Shown piece by piece: positions 45,237 to 61,786 of a DNA stretch of 64,000 nucleotides. The stretch is from Citrobacter amalonaticus (lineage in GTDB: Bacteria; Pseudomonadota; Gammaproteobacteria; Enterobacterales; Enterobacteriaceae): NCBI RefSeq assembly GCF_001559075.2, contig NZ_CP014015.2, positions 1,798,001 through 1,862,000 of the forward strand, in the 5' to 3' direction. The position numbers were made by a program, and so were the translations under genes. Numbering within the stretch: position 1 is the stretch's first letter; each line of letters begins with the position of its first letter. Below the pieces are notes generated by a model. It searched no databases, was not told the origin of the DNA, and saw only the letters and a list, made by a program, of their open reading frames with translations.

Positions 45237-45770
45237 ATGTCTGAATTTGTTACGGTAGCTCGCCCCTACGCCAAAGCAGCTTTTGACTTTGCCGTCGAAC
45301 ACCAAAGTGTAGAGCGCTGGCAGGACATGCTGGCGTTTGCCGCCGAGGTGACTAAGAACGAACAAATGGCAGAGCTTCTCTCTGGCGCACTGGCGCCGGA
45401 AACGCTCGCCGGGTCGTTTATCGCAGTTTGCGGTGAGCAACTGGACGAAAACGGTCAGAACCTGATTAAGGTTATGGCTGAGAATAACCGTCTGAACGCG
45501 CTCCCGGATGTTCTTGAGCAGTTTATTCACCTGCGTGCCGCGAGTGAGTCTATCTCTGAGGTAGAAGTCACTTCCGCGAACGAACTGAGTGAAGAACAGC
45601 TTGCGAAGATTAGCGCTGCGATGGAAAAACGTCTGTCACGCAAAGTTAAGCTGAATTGCAAAATCGATAAGTCTGTAATGGCGGGCGTAATCATCCGTGC
45701 GGGTGATATGGTCATTGATGGCAGCGTACGCGGCCGTCTTGAACGTCTTGCAGACGTCTTGCAGTCTTAA
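45237..45770 (+). CDS. atpH: ATP synthase F1 subunit delta
   Basis: Encodes 177 residues with the delta/OSCP N-terminal helical bundle ([16 protein letters not shown]) and the conserved C-terminal [21 protein letters not shown]. It links the b dimer to the alpha3beta3 head. A strong AAGGAGGGAGG precedes the ATG. Confidence 0.98.
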   Translation: MSEFVTVARPYAKAAFDFAVEHQSVERWQDMLAFAAEVTKNEQMAELLSGALAPETLAGSFIAVCGEQLDENGQNLIKVMAENNRLNALPDVLEQFIHLRAASESISEVEVTSANELSEEQLAKISAAMEKRLSRKVKLNCKIDKSVMAGVIIRAGDMVIDGSVRGRLERLADVLQS

Positions 45771-45782
45771 GGGGACTGGAGC

Positions 45783-47324
45783 ATGCAACTGAATTCCACC
45801 GAAATCAGCGAACTGATCAAGCAGCGCATTGCTCAGTTCAATGTTGTGAGTGAAGCTCACAACGAAGGTACTATTGTTTCTGTAAGTGACGGTGTTATCC
45901 GCATTCACGGCCTGGCCGATTGTATGCAGGGTGAGATGATTTCCCTGCCGGGTAACCGTTACGCTATCGCACTGAACCTGGAGCGCGACTCCGTGGGTGC
46001 CGTGGTGATGGGTCCATACGCTGACCTCGCCGAAGGTATGAAGGTTAAGTGTACGGGTCGTATTCTGGAAGTTCCGGTTGGCCGTGGCCTGCTGGGCCGT
46101 GTGGTTAACACACTGGGTTCCCCGATTGACGGTAAAGGTCCGGTTGATAACGATGGCTTCTCGCCAATCGAAGTTATCGCACCGGGCGTAATCGAACGTC
46201 AGTCCGTCGATCAGCCGGTGCAGACTGGTTATAAATCCGTTGATGCCATGATCCCAATCGGTCGTGGTCAGCGTGAATTGATCATCGGTGACCGTCAGAC
46301 CGGTAAAACCGCGATGGCAATCGATGCCATCATCAACCAGCGTGATTCCGGCATCAAATGTGTGTACGTGGCTATTGGCCAGAAAGCGTCCACCATTTCT
46401 AACGTGGTTCGTAAACTGGAAGAACACGGCGCACTTGCCAACACCATTGTTGTTGTGGCGACCGCGTCTGAATCTGCTGCACTGCAATACCTGGCGCCGT
46501 ATGCCGGTTGCGCAATGGGCGAATACTTCCGTGACCGCGGTGAAGATGCGCTGATCGTTTATGATGACCTGTCTAAACAGGCTGTTGCTTACCGTCAGGT
46601 TTCCCTGCTGCTCCGTCGTCCGCCAGGACGTGAAGCATTCCCGGGCGACGTGTTCTACCTCCACTCCCGTCTGCTGGAACGCGCATCCCGCGTTAACGCG
46701 GAATACGTTGAGAACTTCACCAAGGGTGAAGTGAAAGGTAAAACCGGCTCCCTGACCGCTCTGCCGATTATCGAAACCCAGGCGGGTGACGTTTCTGCGT
46801 TCGTTCCGACCAACGTAATTTCTATTACCGATGGTCAGATCTTCCTGGAAACTAACCTGTTCAACTCCGGTATTCGTCCGGCGGTTAACCCGGGTATCTC
46901 CGTATCTCGTGTAGGTGGTGCTGCTCAGACCAAGATCATCAAGAAACTGTCCGGTGGTATCCGTACCGCGCTGGCACAGTATCGTGAACTGGCTGCGTTC
47001 TCTCAGTTCGCATCCGACCTGGACGAAGCAACCCGTAAACAGCTGAGCCACGGTCAGAAAGTGACCGAGCTGCTGAAACAGAAACAGTATGCCCCTATGT
47101 CTGTAGCACAACAGGGTGTGGTTCTGTTCGCGGCTGAACGCGGTTACCTCGAAGATGTGGAACTGGCGAAAATCGGTAGCTTCGAAGCCGCTCTGCTGGC
47201 TTACGTCGACCGTGACCATGCTCCGCTGATGCAAGAAATCAACCAGACTGGTAACTATAACGACGAAATCGAAGGCAAGCTGAAAGCTATCCTCGATTCC
47301 TTCAAAGCAACCCAGTCCTGGTAA
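45783..47324 (+). CDS. atpA: ATP synthase F1 subunit alpha
   Basis: Encodes 513 residues. Walker A is GDRQTGKT at 169-176, and the C-terminal family signature [11 protein letters not shown] is present. It carries the non-catalytic nucleotide sites. Its codon use is strongly biased, which leaves long open frames on the opposite strand. Confidence 0.99.
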   Translation: MQLNSTEISELIKQRIAQFNVVSEAHNEGTIVSVSDGVIRIHGLADCMQGEMISLPGNRYAIALNLERDSVGAVVMGPYADLAEGMKVKCTGRILEVPVGRGLLGRVVNTLGSPIDGKGPVDNDGFSPIEVIAPGVIERQSVDQPVQTGYKSVDAMIPIGRGQRELIIGDRQTGKTAMAIDAIINQRDSGIKCVYVAIGQKASTISNVVRKLEEHGALANTIVVVATASESAALQYLAPYAGCAMGEYFRDRGEDALIVYDDLSKQAVAYRQVSLLLRRPPGREAFPGDVFYLHSRLLERASRVNAEYVENFTKGEVKGKTGSLTALPIIETQAGDVSAFVPTNVISITDGQIFLETNLFNSGIRPAVNPGISVSRVGGAAQTKIIKKLSGGIRTALAQYRELAAFSQFASDLDEATRKQLSHGQKVTELLKQKQYAPMSVAQQGVVLFAAERGYLEDVELAKIGSFEAALLAYVDRDHAPLMQEINQTGNYNDEIEGKLKAILDSFKATQSW

Positions 47325-47374
47325 CGTCTGGCGGCTTGTCTTAGGACAGGCCGCAAGGCATTGAGGAGAAGCTC

Positions 47375-49647
<2,273 letters not shown>

Positions 49648-49667
49648 CGCCTTAATCGGAGGGTGAT

Positions 49668-50087
49668 ATGGCAATGACTTACCACCTGGACGTCGTCAGC
49701 GCAGAGCAACAAATGTTCTCTGGTTTGGTCGAGAAAATCCAGGTAACGGGTAGTGAAGGTGAACTGGGTATTTTCCCAGGGCACGCCCCACTGCTCACCG
49801 CCATTAAGCCTGGTATGATCCGCATCGTTAAACAGTTTGGTCATGAAGAGTTTATCTATCTGTCTGGCGGCATTCTTGAAGTGCAACCTGGCAGCGTGAC
49901 CGTATTGGCTGATACCGCGATTCGCGGGCAGGATCTCGATGAAGCGAGAGCCCTGGAAGCGAAACGTAAGGCTGAAGAGCACATTAAGAGCTCTCATGGT
50001 GACGTGGATTACGCTCAGGCATCTGCGGAACTGGCCAAAGCGATCGCGAAACTGCGCGTTATCGAGTTGACCAAAAAAGCGATGTAA
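49668..50087 (+). CDS. atpC: ATP synthase F1 subunit epsilon
   Basis: Encodes 139 residues with an N-terminal beta sandwich ([22 protein letters not shown]) and a C-terminal helical hairpin that can inhibit ATP hydrolysis. It is the last gene of the operon and is followed by a terminator. Confidence 0.98.
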   Translation: MAMTYHLDVVSAEQQMFSGLVEKIQVTGSEGELGIFPGHAPLLTAIKPGMIRIVKQFGHEEFIYLSGGILEVQPGSVTVLADTAIRGQDLDEARALEAKRKAEEHIKSSHGDVDYAQASAELAKAIAKLRVIELTKKAM

Positions 50088-50106
50088 CACCGGGTTAAAA
50101 TACGAA

Positions 50107-50138
50107 AACCAGTCTGATTTCAGGCTGGTTTTTTTTTG
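50107..50138 (+). terminator. Terminator of the atp operon
   Basis: AACCAGTCTG (50107-50116) pairs with CAGGCTGGTT (50121-50130), with one wobble pair, and is followed by at least seven T residues. Confidence 0.93.
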
Positions 50139-50399
50139 TCTGTCATTATTGTGCTCTTTACGTCATCTTTCTTTTTGGATCAAAAAAAGAGCAAAAACAT
50201 TAGCCTGGCGCGTTAATCACGAGGTCAGGTGACTTTTCAGAAGACAAAAGCCGCATCAATGGACGAAAATGTCTCTATCTTCGTTGAGGAAAACTCGTGA
50301 TTGTGCGTTTTATCCTCTGCCCATTTCACGATGAAAAAAATGTAGTATTTTCAAAGTGAAACGGTATAAATTCGTTCTCAAATTACAGTCAGGGTGCGT
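50139..50399 (+). promoter_or_regulatory. glmU promoter region
   Basis: This gap holds no gene. TTTTC-AAAGT-GAAA (50348-50361) is a dyad at the place where NagC activates glmU in E. coli, and TATAAA (50365-50370) is a possible -10. Both assignments are tentative. Confidence 0.45.
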
Positions 50400-51770
50400 A
50401 TGTTGAATAAAGCGATGAGCGTAGTGATCCTTGCCGCAGGCAAAGGCACACGTATGTATTCCGATCTTCCAAAAGTGCTGCATACCCTTGCCGGGAAATC
50501 GATGGTTCAGCATGTCATTGATGTAGCTAATGAATTAGGCTCATCTCAGGTTCATCTGGTCTATGGCCACGGTGGCGATCTGCTTAAAGAAAGCCTGAAA
50601 GAAGACAATCTGAACTGGGTGTTGCAGGCGGAGCAGTTGGGCACCGGCCACGCTATGCAGCAGGCGGCGCCATTCTTTGGCGATGATGAAGACATTTTAA
50701 TGCTCTACGGCGATGTTCCGCTGATCTCGATTGAGACCTTGCAGCGCCTGCGCGATGCCAAACCCCAGGGGGGAATTGGTCTGCTCACGGTTAAGCTGGA
50801 CGATCCGAGCGGCTATGGTCGCATCACGCGTGAAAACGGCAAAGTGACCGGCATCGTTGAGCATAAAGATGCCAGCGAGGAACAGCGTCAGATCCAGGAA
50901 ATCAATACCGGGATCCTGATTGCAAACGGCGCGGACATGAAGCGCTGGTTGTCTAAACTGACCAATAACAATGCGCAGGGTGAATACTACATCACCGATA
51001 TCATTGCGCTGGCTTATCAGGAAGGTCGTGAAATCGCGGCCGTTCATCCCGATCGTCTGAGTGAAGTCGAAGGCGTCAACAACCGTCTGCAACTTTCCCG
51101 TCTGGAACGCGTTTACCAGTCCGAGCAAGCAGAAAAACTGCTGCTGGCGGGCGTGATGCTACGCGATCCGGCGCGTTTTGACCTGCGCGGTACGCTCGTT
51201 CACGGGCGAGATGTTGAAATTGATACTAACGTTATCATCGAAGGTCACGTCACGTTGGGCCATCGCGTGAAGATTGGCGCGGGTTGCGTTATTAAAAACA
51301 GCGTTATCGGTGATGACTGTGAAATCAGCCCGTACAGCGTAGTGGAAGATGCTCATCTGGACGCGGCCTGCACCATTGGACCCTTCGCTCGTCTGCGCCC
51401 TGGTGCAGAGCTGATGGAAGGTGCTCACGTCGGTAACTTCGTTGAGATGAAGAAAGCGCGTCTCGGCAAAGGCTCAAAAGCCGGTCACCTGACCTATCTG
51501 GGTGATGCGGAAATTGGCGACAACGTGAACATTGGCGCTGGCACTATTACCTGCAACTACGACGGCGCGAACAAGTTTAAAACCATTATTGGCGACGATG
51601 TGTTTGTCGGATCCGATACTCAGCTGGTGGCGCCAGTGACAGTGGGTAATGGGGCGACGATTGCGGCGGGCACCACCGTCACCCGTAACGTTGCGGATAA
51701 TGAACTGGTGATAAGTCGCGTGCCGCAGGTTAACAAGCAGGGCTGGAAACGCCCGGTGAAGAAAAAGTAA
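50400..51770 (+). CDS. glmU: Bifunctional GlcNAc-1-P uridyltransferase/GlcN-1-P acetyltransferase
   Basis: Encodes 456 residues starting [19 protein letters not shown], as in E. coli; a GTG two codons earlier is less likely. The N-terminal pyrophosphorylase domain has LAAGKGTRM and the UTP-binding [10 protein letters not shown]. The C-terminal left-handed beta helix carries hexapeptide repeats ([29 protein letters not shown]). It makes UDP-GlcNAc for peptidoglycan and lipopolysaccharide. Confidence 0.98.
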   Translation: MLNKAMSVVILAAGKGTRMYSDLPKVLHTLAGKSMVQHVIDVANELGSSQVHLVYGHGGDLLKESLKEDNLNWVLQAEQLGTGHAMQQAAPFFGDDEDILMLYGDVPLISIETLQRLRDAKPQGGIGLLTVKLDDPSGYGRITRENGKVTGIVEHKDASEEQRQIQEINTGILIANGADMKRWLSKLTNNNAQGEYYITDIIALAYQEGREIAAVHPDRLSEVEGVNNRLQLSRLERVYQSEQAEKLLLAGVMLRDPARFDLRGTLVHGRDVEIDTNVIIEGHVTLGHRVKIGAGCVIKNSVIGDDCEISPYSVVEDAHLDAACTIGPFARLRPGAELMEGAHVGNFVEMKKARLGKGSKAGHLTYLGDAEIGDNVNIGAGTITCNYDGANKFKTIIGDDVFVGSDTQLVAPVTVGNGATIAAGTTVTRNVADNELVISRVPQVNKQGWKRPVKKK

Positions 51771-51776
51771 ATATTT

Positions 51777-51859
51777 TTGCCGGATGGTGCTTTCGCTTAT
51801 CCGGCCTGGGTTCAGTGATGTTTTGTTGGCCGGATAAGGCGTAGCCTTCATCAGGCAAA
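51777..51859. repeat. BIME between glmU and glmS
   Basis: GCCGGATGGTGCTTTCGCTTATCCGGC is followed by an inverted GGCCGGATAAGGCGTAGCCTTCATCAGGC. In E. coli the glmU-glmS message is cleaved by RNase E in this gap, so the repeats may help stabilise the upstream half. Confidence 0.88.
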
Positions 51860-51973
51860 CCCGGGTGAGGAAATAAAGATATATTTCCCCCCAGCAGTAC
51901 TTATAAAAATAACCCCACTCTCTACAAGGCTCGGGGCGCCCGAAAATACGGGCATACAGGTCGAAAGACAACG

Positions 51974-52007
51974 ACAGGCATAATGCCTTGATTCGGAATA
52001 AAAAACT
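51974..52007 (+). promoter_or_regulatory. glmS leader hairpin region
   Basis: AGGCATAATGCCT forms a short stem just upstream of GATTCGGAATAAAAAACT and the glmS ATG. In E. coli the sRNA GlmZ pairs with this leader to expose the ribosome-binding site when glucosamine 6-phosphate is low. The sequence here resembles the E. coli leader; GlmZ itself is not in the window. Confidence 0.6.
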
Positions 52008-53837
52008 ATGTGTGGAATTGTTGGCGCTATCGCGCAACGTGATGTAGCTGAAATCCTTCTCGAAGGTTTACGTCGTCTGGAATACCGTGGTTATGACTCT
52101 GCGGGTCTGGCCGTGGTGGATGCAGAAGGTCATATGACCCGTCTGCGTCGTCTGGGTAAAGTACAGATGCTGTCCCAGGCTGCGGAAGAACATCCGCTGC
52201 ATGGCGGCACCGGTATTGCTCACACCCGTTGGGCAACGCATGGCGAACCTTCGGAAGCAAACGCGCATCCGCATGTTTCTGAGCACATTGTGGTGGTGCA
52301 TAACGGCATCATCGAAAACCATGAACCGCTGCGTGAAGAACTGAAAGCGCGTGGCTATACCTTCGTTTCAGAAACCGACACCGAAGTGATTGCTCACTTA
52401 GTGCACTGGGAGCTGAAACAGGGCGGTACGCTGCGTGATGCCGTGCTGCGCACCATCCCGCAACTGCGCGGCGCGTACGGTACGGTAATCATGGATACCC
52501 GTCATCCGGATACGCTGCTGGCTGCGCGTTCAGGTAGCCCGCTGGTTATCGGTCTGGGGATGGGCGAAAACTTTATCGCCTCCGATCAACTGGCGCTGCT
52601 GCCGGTGACCCGTCGCTTTATCTTCCTGGAAGAAGGCGATATTGCGGAAGTCACCCGCCGTTCCGTCGCGATTTTTGATAAAACTGGCGCGGACGTGAAG
52701 CGTCAGGATATCGAATCTAATCTGCAATATGACGCGGGTGATAAAGGTATCTATCGCCACTACATGCAGAAAGAGATCTACGAACAGCCGAATGCGATTA
52801 AAAACACCCTGACTGGGCGCATCAGCCACGGCGAAGTGGATTTAAGCGAACTCGGACCAAAAGCTAACGAACTGTTGTCGCAGGTTGAGCATATCCAGAT
52901 CATCGCGTGTGGCACGTCCTACAACTCCGGGATGGTTTCTCGCTACTGGTTTGAATCTCTGGCCGGTATTCCGTGCGATGTCGAAATCGCTTCTGAATTC
53001 CGCTACCGCAAATCAGCAGTACGCCGTAACAGCCTGATGATCACCCTGTCTCAGTCGGGCGAAACGGCGGATACGCTGGCAGGTCTGCGTTTGTCGAAAG
53101 AGCTGGGCTATCTGGGCTCACTCGCCATCTGTAACGTTCCGGGGTCTTCTCTGGTGCGTGAATCGGATCTGGCGATGATGACCAATGCCGGCACGGAAAT
53201 CGGCGTGGCGTCGACGAAAGCGTTTACCACTCAGTTAACCGTTCTGCTGATGCTGGTGGCGAAACTGGCGCGTCTGAAAGGTCTGGACGCATCCATTGAG
53301 CATGACATCGTTCATGGCCTGCAGGCGCTGCCGAGCCGTATCGAGCAAATGCTCTCTCAGGACAAACGCATTGAAGCGTTGGCTGAAGATTTCTCTGACA
53401 AACACCATGCCCTGTTCCTGGGCCGTGGCGATCAGTATCCGATCGCTCTCGAAGGCGCGTTGAAGCTGAAAGAGATCTCCTACATCCATGCTGAAGCTTA
53501 TGCGGCAGGTGAGCTGAAACACGGTCCGCTGGCGCTGATTGATGCCGATATGCCGGTTATCGTTGTTGCGCCAAACAACGAACTGTTGGAAAAACTGAAG
53601 TCCAACATTGAAGAAGTACGCGCCCGTGGCGGTCAGCTGTATGTCTTCGCCGATCAGGACGCTGGTTTTGCCAGCAGCGACAATATGCACATCATTGAGA
53701 TGCCGCATGTGGAAGAGGTGATTGCACCGATCTTCTATACCGTGCCGCTGCAACTGCTGGCTTATCACGTGGCGCTGATTAAAGGCACCGACGTGGATCA
53801 GCCGCGTAACCTGGCAAAATCGGTTACCGTCGAGTAA
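52008..53837 (+). CDS. glmS: Glutamine-fructose-6-phosphate aminotransferase
   Basis: Encodes 609 residues. The N-terminal class II glutaminase has catalytic Cys2 ([10 protein letters not shown]) exposed after Met removal. Two SIS isomerase domains follow ([27 protein letters not shown]). The C-terminal [11 protein letters not shown] is the invariant tail. It makes glucosamine 6-phosphate, the entry to amino-sugar synthesis. Confidence 0.99.
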   Translation: MCGIVGAIAQRDVAEILLEGLRRLEYRGYDSAGLAVVDAEGHMTRLRRLGKVQMLSQAAEEHPLHGGTGIAHTRWATHGEPSEANAHPHVSEHIVVVHNGIIENHEPLREELKARGYTFVSETDTEVIAHLVHWELKQGGTLRDAVLRTIPQLRGAYGTVIMDTRHPDTLLAARSGSPLVIGLGMGENFIASDQLALLPVTRRFIFLEEGDIAEVTRRSVAIFDKTGADVKRQDIESNLQYDAGDKGIYRHYMQKEIYEQPNAIKNTLTGRISHGEVDLSELGPKANELLSQVEHIQIIACGTSYNSGMVSRYWFESLAGIPCDVEIASEFRYRKSAVRRNSLMITLSQSGETADTLAGLRLSKELGYLGSLAICNVPGSSLVRESDLAMMTNAGTEIGVASTKAFTTQLTVLLMLVAKLARLKGLDASIEHDIVHGLQALPSRIEQMLSQDKRIEALAEDFSDKHHALFLGRGDQYPIALEGALKLKEISYIHAEAYAAGELKHGPLALIDADMPVIVVAPNNELLEKLKSNIEEVRARGGQLYVFADQDAGFASSDNMHIIEMPHVEEVIAPIFYTVPLQLLAYHVALIKGTDVDQPRNLAKSVTVE

Positions 53838-53844
53838 AACGCTC

Positions 53845-53872
53845 ATGCCCTGCGAAAGCGGGGCATTTTTTT
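53845..53872 (+). terminator. Terminator of glmS
   Basis: ATGCCCTGC and GCGGGGCAT pair around a GAAA loop, followed by seven T residues. It starts 7 bases after the glmS stop. Confidence 0.93.
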
Positions 53873-53999
53873 CACCCCTGCGCTGTTTTTAATCAATTCT
53901 CTCGCCGTTTTAATGTGACAAATCGTCATCTTCAGCTACTTTTTTCAGTGTCACAAAAAGAAAATTTTCCTGAAAAGCTGTTGTCATATATTAAGTTAA

Positions 54000-55196
<1,197 letters not shown>

Positions 55197-55322
55197 ATAC
55201 CCGTCATACTTCGAGCCGCAGCTGTGTTGGCTGCGTTTGTTCACCCCAGTCACATAGTGAATCTATGCTCCTGGGGATTCACAAGCTTGCCGCCTTGCTG
55301 CAACTCGAATTATTTAGGGTAT
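55197..55322. repeat. ERIC element between pstS and pstC
   Basis: A 126-bp imperfect palindrome bounded by ATACCC and GGGTAT. Its centre has GTTCACCCCAGTCAC...GCTCCTGGGGATTCAC, matching both standard ERIC primer regions. The E. coli gap has a different repeat arrangement as far as I recall. It probably affects the relative level of pstS and pstCAB messages. Confidence 0.92.
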
Positions 55323-55385
55323 GGCATTACGTTAGCCAGGAAGCGCGATAAAATGCGCGCTTCCTGGCCCAAACTTAAAGAGTGA

Positions 55386-57238
<1,853 letters not shown>

Positions 57239-57245
57239 GACGACT

Positions 57246-58145
<900 letters not shown>

Positions 58146-58166
58146 TATGCCCGGGCATCTGGAGAA

Positions 58167-58895
58167 ATGATGGACAATTTAAACCTTAATAAACACATTT
58201 CCGGTCAGTTCAACGCCGAACTGGAAAGCATCCGCACTCAGGTAATGACGATGGGTGGCATGGTCGAGCAGCAGCTTTCTGATGCCATCACCGCGATGCA
58301 CAATCAGGACAGCGAGCTGGCGAAACGCGTTGTTGATGGCGATAAGCACGTCAATATGATGGAAGTGGCGATTGATGAAGCCTGTGTTCGCATCATCGCC
58401 AAGCGCCAGCCGACGGCGAGCGATCTGCGTCTGGTGATGGCGATCATCAAAACTATCGCCGAGCTGGAACGTATTGGCGACGTGGCGGATAAAATCTGTC
58501 GTACCGCGCTGGAGAAGTTCTCCCAGCAACATCAGCCGCTGCTGGTGAGCCTGGAGTCTCTGGGTCGTCACACCATACAGATGCTGCACGACGTGCTGGA
58601 TGCGTTTGCGCGGATGGATCTGGACGAAGCGGTGCGTATCTACCGTGAAGACAAGAAAGTGGACCAGGAATACGAAGGGATCGTGCGTCAGTTGATGACC
58701 TATATGATGGAAGATTCGCGTACGATTCCCAGCGTGCTGACCGCGTTATTCTGCGCGCGCTCTATCGAGCGTATCGGCGACCGCTGCCAGAATATCTGTG
58801 AATACATCTTCTACTTCGTGAAGGGTCAGGATTTCCGTCACGTGGGCGGCGATGAGCTGGATAAGCTGCTGGCGGGCAAAGATCCGAAAGAGTGA
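58167..58895 (+). CDS. phoU: Phosphate signalling regulator PhoU
   Basis: Encodes 242 residues (241 from the second of two adjacent ATGs). It has two PhoU three-helix repeats with the metal-binding E/DXXXD motifs ([26 protein letters not shown]). PhoU couples Pst transport to PhoR and keeps the Pho regulon off in high phosphate. GGAGAA precedes the start. Confidence 0.98.
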   Translation: MMDNLNLNKHISGQFNAELESIRTQVMTMGGMVEQQLSDAITAMHNQDSELAKRVVDGDKHVNMMEVAIDEACVRIIAKRQPTASDLRLVMAIIKTIAELERIGDVADKICRTALEKFSQQHQPLLVSLESLGRHTIQMLHDVLDAFARMDLDEAVRIYREDKKVDQEYEGIVRQLMTYMMEDSRTIPSVLTALFCARSIERIGDRCQNICEYIFYFVKGQDFRHVGGDELDKLLAGKDPKE

Positions 58896-58909
58896 TAAAA
58901 ACGTAATAA

Positions 58910-58974
58910 GTAGGCCGGATAAGCGTCAGCGCCATCCGGCAGTTGCCCGGTGGCGCAAGCTTACCGGGCCTACA
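58910..58974. repeat. BIME between phoU and yieH
   Basis: TAGGCCGGATAAGCGTCAGCGCCATCCGGC is followed at once by TTGCCCGGTGGCGCAAGCTTACCGGGCC. It lies between convergent genes and probably serves as their shared 3' boundary. Confidence 0.88.
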
Positions 58975-58979
58975 AAAAA

Positions 58980-59645
58980 TTACCGCGTAATATTCCATCC
59001 GCGTGCTTTCCACAACGCCGGCAACTGCGCCAGATCGGTAAAGGTCGTCACTTTGGGATGTTCGATAGGTTTGTTGTGCGGATCGGCACAGAAGTAGAAC
59101 ACTTCCATTCCCGCATCAATCCCCGACTGTGCGCCAGCAGAAGAGTCATCTACCAGAATACAGTTCTGCGCGTTGACGTTCATCGCTTTTGCCGCGTGGA
59201 ACATCAGCGCCGGATCGGGTTTCCAGCGTTGAATATCGTAACCGCTGTACAGTTTGTCCGGAAAATGATGCAGCATGCCCAGTTTACCCAGTGAGTGCTG
59301 CATTTTGCTGACCGGACCGTTAGAGACCACGCACATCGGCACCGTCATGCTGTCCAGCAGTGTATTCGCGCCAGGGATCACTTCCAGTTCTGAGTCGAAC
59401 AGGCGTGCGACCTCGGCGCGGTAGACAGGTTCTAAGTCGGCTTTGGCCAACGTCACCCCATGCTCCTCATTAATGATATCAATGATTTCGTAGAGTTTTA
59501 CGCCCTTAAAGCGTTTAAAAGTTTCTTCGAGATCGAGGGTGATACCGAATTCCTGGAACATTGCGACGTACGCGCGGGAACAGATCACTTCACTGTCGAC
59601 CAGCGTACCGTCACAGTCAAAAAATACCGCTTCAATTCCGGACAT
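58980..59645 (-). CDS. yieH: HAD-family 6-phosphogluconate phosphatase
   Basis: Encodes 221 residues of the HAD subfamily IA phosphatases. The nucleophile motif FDCDGTLVDSE, motif II VSNGP, and the late motifs RWKPDPALM and ILVDDSSAG are all present. E. coli YieH acts on 6-phosphogluconate and other small phosphates. It is divergent from adeP. Confidence 0.95.
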   Translation of the reverse strand: MSGIEAVFFDCDGTLVDSEVICSRAYVAMFQEFGITLDLEETFKRFKGVKLYEIIDIINEEHGVTLAKADLEPVYRAEVARLFDSELEVIPGANTLLDSMTVPMCVVSNGPVSKMQHSLGKLGMLHHFPDKLYSGYDIQRWKPDPALMFHAAKAMNVNAQNCILVDDSSAGAQSGIDAGMEVFYFCADPHNKPIEHPKVTTFTDLAQLPALWKARGWNITR

Positions 59646-59694
59646 GCCTTTCCCTTTTCACTAGTTTAACGTTTACGTACTGCCTGATTGTGCA

Positions 59695-59710
59695 ACGCAA
59701 TCGTTGCCGT
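59695..59710. promoter_or_regulatory. PurR box upstream of adeP
   Basis: ACGCAATCGTTGCCGT matches the PurR consensus ACGCAAACGTTTTCGT at 13 of 16 positions. It lies 101 bp before adeP, a gene known to be in the E. coli PurR regulon. Confidence 0.75.
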
Positions 59711-59811
59711 ATAAGCAAAATCAATGAAAAAAACATCGCACAATCACCCCCTATTGTCGCATTTTGGTATAGGATAGCGACGAATTTTCCCTCCTTGTTT
59801 GGAAATTGATA

Positions 59812-61149
59812 ATGAGTCAACAACACACAACCCAGACGTCTGGTCAGGGGATGCTGGAACGCGTGTTCAAACTGCGCGAACATGGCACAACGGCACGAAC
59901 CGAAGTGATCGCCGGTTTTACCACCTTCCTGACCATGGTTTACATCGTTTTTGTTAACCCGCAAATTCTGGGCGTTGCTGGCATGGACACCAGCGCCGTC
60001 TTCGTGACCACCTGTCTGATTGCCGCGTTCGGCAGCATTCTGATGGGGCTGTTCGCTAACCTGCCGGTGGCGCTGGCGCCCGCGATGGGGCTGAATGCGT
60101 TCTTTGCCTTCGTTGTGGTTGGCGCGATGGGCCTGCCGTGGCAGGTCGGTATGGGGGCGATTTTCTGGGGCGCCGTCGGTCTGCTGCTGCTGACTATTTT
60201 CCGCGTGCGTTACTGGATGATTGCCAATATCCCGGTCAGTCTGCGCGTGGGGATCACCAGCGGTATCGGTTTATTCATCGGCATGATGGGTCTGAAAAAC
60301 GCGGGCGTCATCGTCGCGAATCCGGAAACGCTGGTCAGCATTGGTAATCTGACCTCTCATAGCGTCCTGCTGGGCGTGCTCGGTTTCTTTATCATCGCTA
60401 TCCTGGCGTCACGTAATATTCACGCCGCCGTGCTGGTATCCATCATCGTCACGACGCTGTTGGGCTGGATGCTGGGTGATGTGCATTATAACGGCATTGT
60501 CTCTGCGCCGCCGAGCGTCTCGTCGGTGATTGGGCATGTCGATCTGGCCGGGTCGTTTAACATTGGTCTGGCAGGCGTGATTTTCTCCTTCATGCTGGTT
60601 AACCTGTTTGACTCCTCTGGCACATTGATCGGCGTAACTGATAAAGCCGGTCTGGCGGATGAAAAAGGGAAGTTCCCGCGCATGAAGCAGGCGCTGTTTG
60701 TCGATAGCGTCTCCTCTGTGACCGGGGCATTTATCGGTACGTCTTCCGTCACTGCTTATATCGAGTCCTCTTCCGGCGTTTCTGTCGGGGGGCGTACCGG
60801 CCTGACCGCCGTGGTGGTTGGTCTGCTGTTCCTGCTGGTGATCTTCCTGTCGCCGTTGGCGGGAATGGTGCCAGGCTATGCGGCGGCAGGCGCGCTGATT
60901 TACGTCGGCGTGTTAATGACTTCCAGTCTGGCGCGCGTGAAGTGGGATGATCTCACCGAATCCGTACCGGCGTTTATCACTGCCGTGATGATGCCGTTCA
61001 GCTTCTCGATTACCGAAGGGATCGCGCTGGGCTTTATCTCTTACTGCGTGATGAAAATCGGTACCGGTCGTCTGCGTGACCTGAGTCCGTGCGTGGTCGT
61101 TGTGGCGCTGCTGTTTGTACTGAAGATTGTGTTTATCGACGCGCACTAA
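59812..61149 (+). CDS. adeP: Adenine permease AdeP
   Basis: Encodes 445 residues of the AzgA-type NCS2 nucleobase transporter family, with 12-14 spans. Conserved segments include AGFTTFLTMVYIVFVNP, LAPAMGLNAFFAF and NLFDSSGTLIGV. The start MSQQHTTQTSG at 59812 fits the E. coli protein. It imports adenine with protons. Confidence 0.97.
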   Translation: MSQQHTTQTSGQGMLERVFKLREHGTTARTEVIAGFTTFLTMVYIVFVNPQILGVAGMDTSAVFVTTCLIAAFGSILMGLFANLPVALAPAMGLNAFFAFVVVGAMGLPWQVGMGAIFWGAVGLLLLTIFRVRYWMIANIPVSLRVGITSGIGLFIGMMGLKNAGVIVANPETLVSIGNLTSHSVLLGVLGFFIIAILASRNIHAAVLVSIIVTTLLGWMLGDVHYNGIVSAPPSVSSVIGHVDLAGSFNIGLAGVIFSFMLVNLFDSSGTLIGVTDKAGLADEKGKFPRMKQALFVDSVSSVTGAFIGTSSVTAYIESSSGVSVGGRTGLTAVVVGLLFLLVIFLSPLAGMVPGYAAAGALIYVGVLMTSSLARVKWDDLTESVPAFITAVMMPFSFSITEGIALGFISYCVMKIGTGRLRDLSPCVVVVALLFVLKIVFIDAH

Positions 61150-61163
61150 GTCCGTCAGGACAT

Positions 61164-61200
61164 AAAAAAACCCGGTAGCGTGATGCTTACCGGGTTTTTT
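61164..61200. terminator. Bidirectional terminator between adeP and chrR
   Basis: CCCGGTA (61171-61177) and TACCGGG (61188-61194) form a stem flanked by A and T runs, serving both convergent genes. Confidence 0.92.
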
Positions 61201-61209
61201 GTTTCTGGC

Positions 61210-61776
61210 TTACGCCTTCACGCGCTGGATGTAGTCGCCAAACGCGGTGAGCTGGCCGGTCAGATGGTCCAGCGTACTCTGGTCAATCACTTCACCCGTC
61301 TGCGGGTCTACTTTGTTCTGAATCACGCCGCCCATAAATTCCGGCTTGTTCATGACCATCGCATCCAGGAAGACCAGGATCTGACGCAGATGATACTGGC
61401 AGCGTGCGCCGCCAATCGCGCCCATCGAGCTGGTCTGGATGAGCACCGGTTTGCCGGAAAGCGGCTGATCGGGCAGGCGTGACAGCCAGTCGATGGCGTT
61501 CTTCAGACCACCCGGCACCGAATAGTTGTATTCCGGCGTAACGATAACTACGCCATCGGCCTGGCGGATCTGCTCAGCCAGCGCTTCGACGCTTGCCGGA
61601 AACCCCTCTTCCTGCTGTACGTCAGCATCATAAAGCGGGATATCACCGATAGACGGTAACGCACTGACTTCCATACCCGCCGGAGCGATTTTCGGCAGCG
61701 TACGGGCAACCATACCGTTAAACGAACCTTTGCGCAGGCTTCCCAGTAACGTAACAACATTCAACGTTTCAGACAT
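61210..61776 (-). CDS. chrR: NAD(P)H-dependent FMN quinone/chromate reductase
   Basis: Encodes 188 residues of the NADPH-dependent FMN reductase family (YieF). The FMN phosphate loop is LLGSLRKGSFN and the isoalloxazine loop is TPEYNYSVPGGLKNAIDWLS. E. coli ChrR is a tetrameric obligate two-electron quinone reductase that also reduces chromate. It lies 10 bp after the yieE stop and probably belongs to the same transcript. Confidence 0.96.
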   Translation of the reverse strand: MSETLNVVTLLGSLRKGSFNGMVARTLPKIAPAGMEVSALPSIGDIPLYDADVQQEEGFPASVEALAEQIRQADGVVIVTPEYNYSVPGGLKNAIDWLSRLPDQPLSGKPVLIQTSSMGAIGGARCQYHLRQILVFLDAMVMNKPEFMGGVIQNKVDPQTGEVIDQSTLDHLTGQLTAFGDYIQRVKA

Positions 61777-61786
61777 GGTAACTCCA

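Noticed and set aside
45636..47234. A 532-codon open frame antisense to atpA
   Set aside because: It is the mirror of a highly codon-biased gene. The protein is rich in His, Thr, Gln and Arg with no recognisable domain, and it lacks its own promoter or ribosome site.
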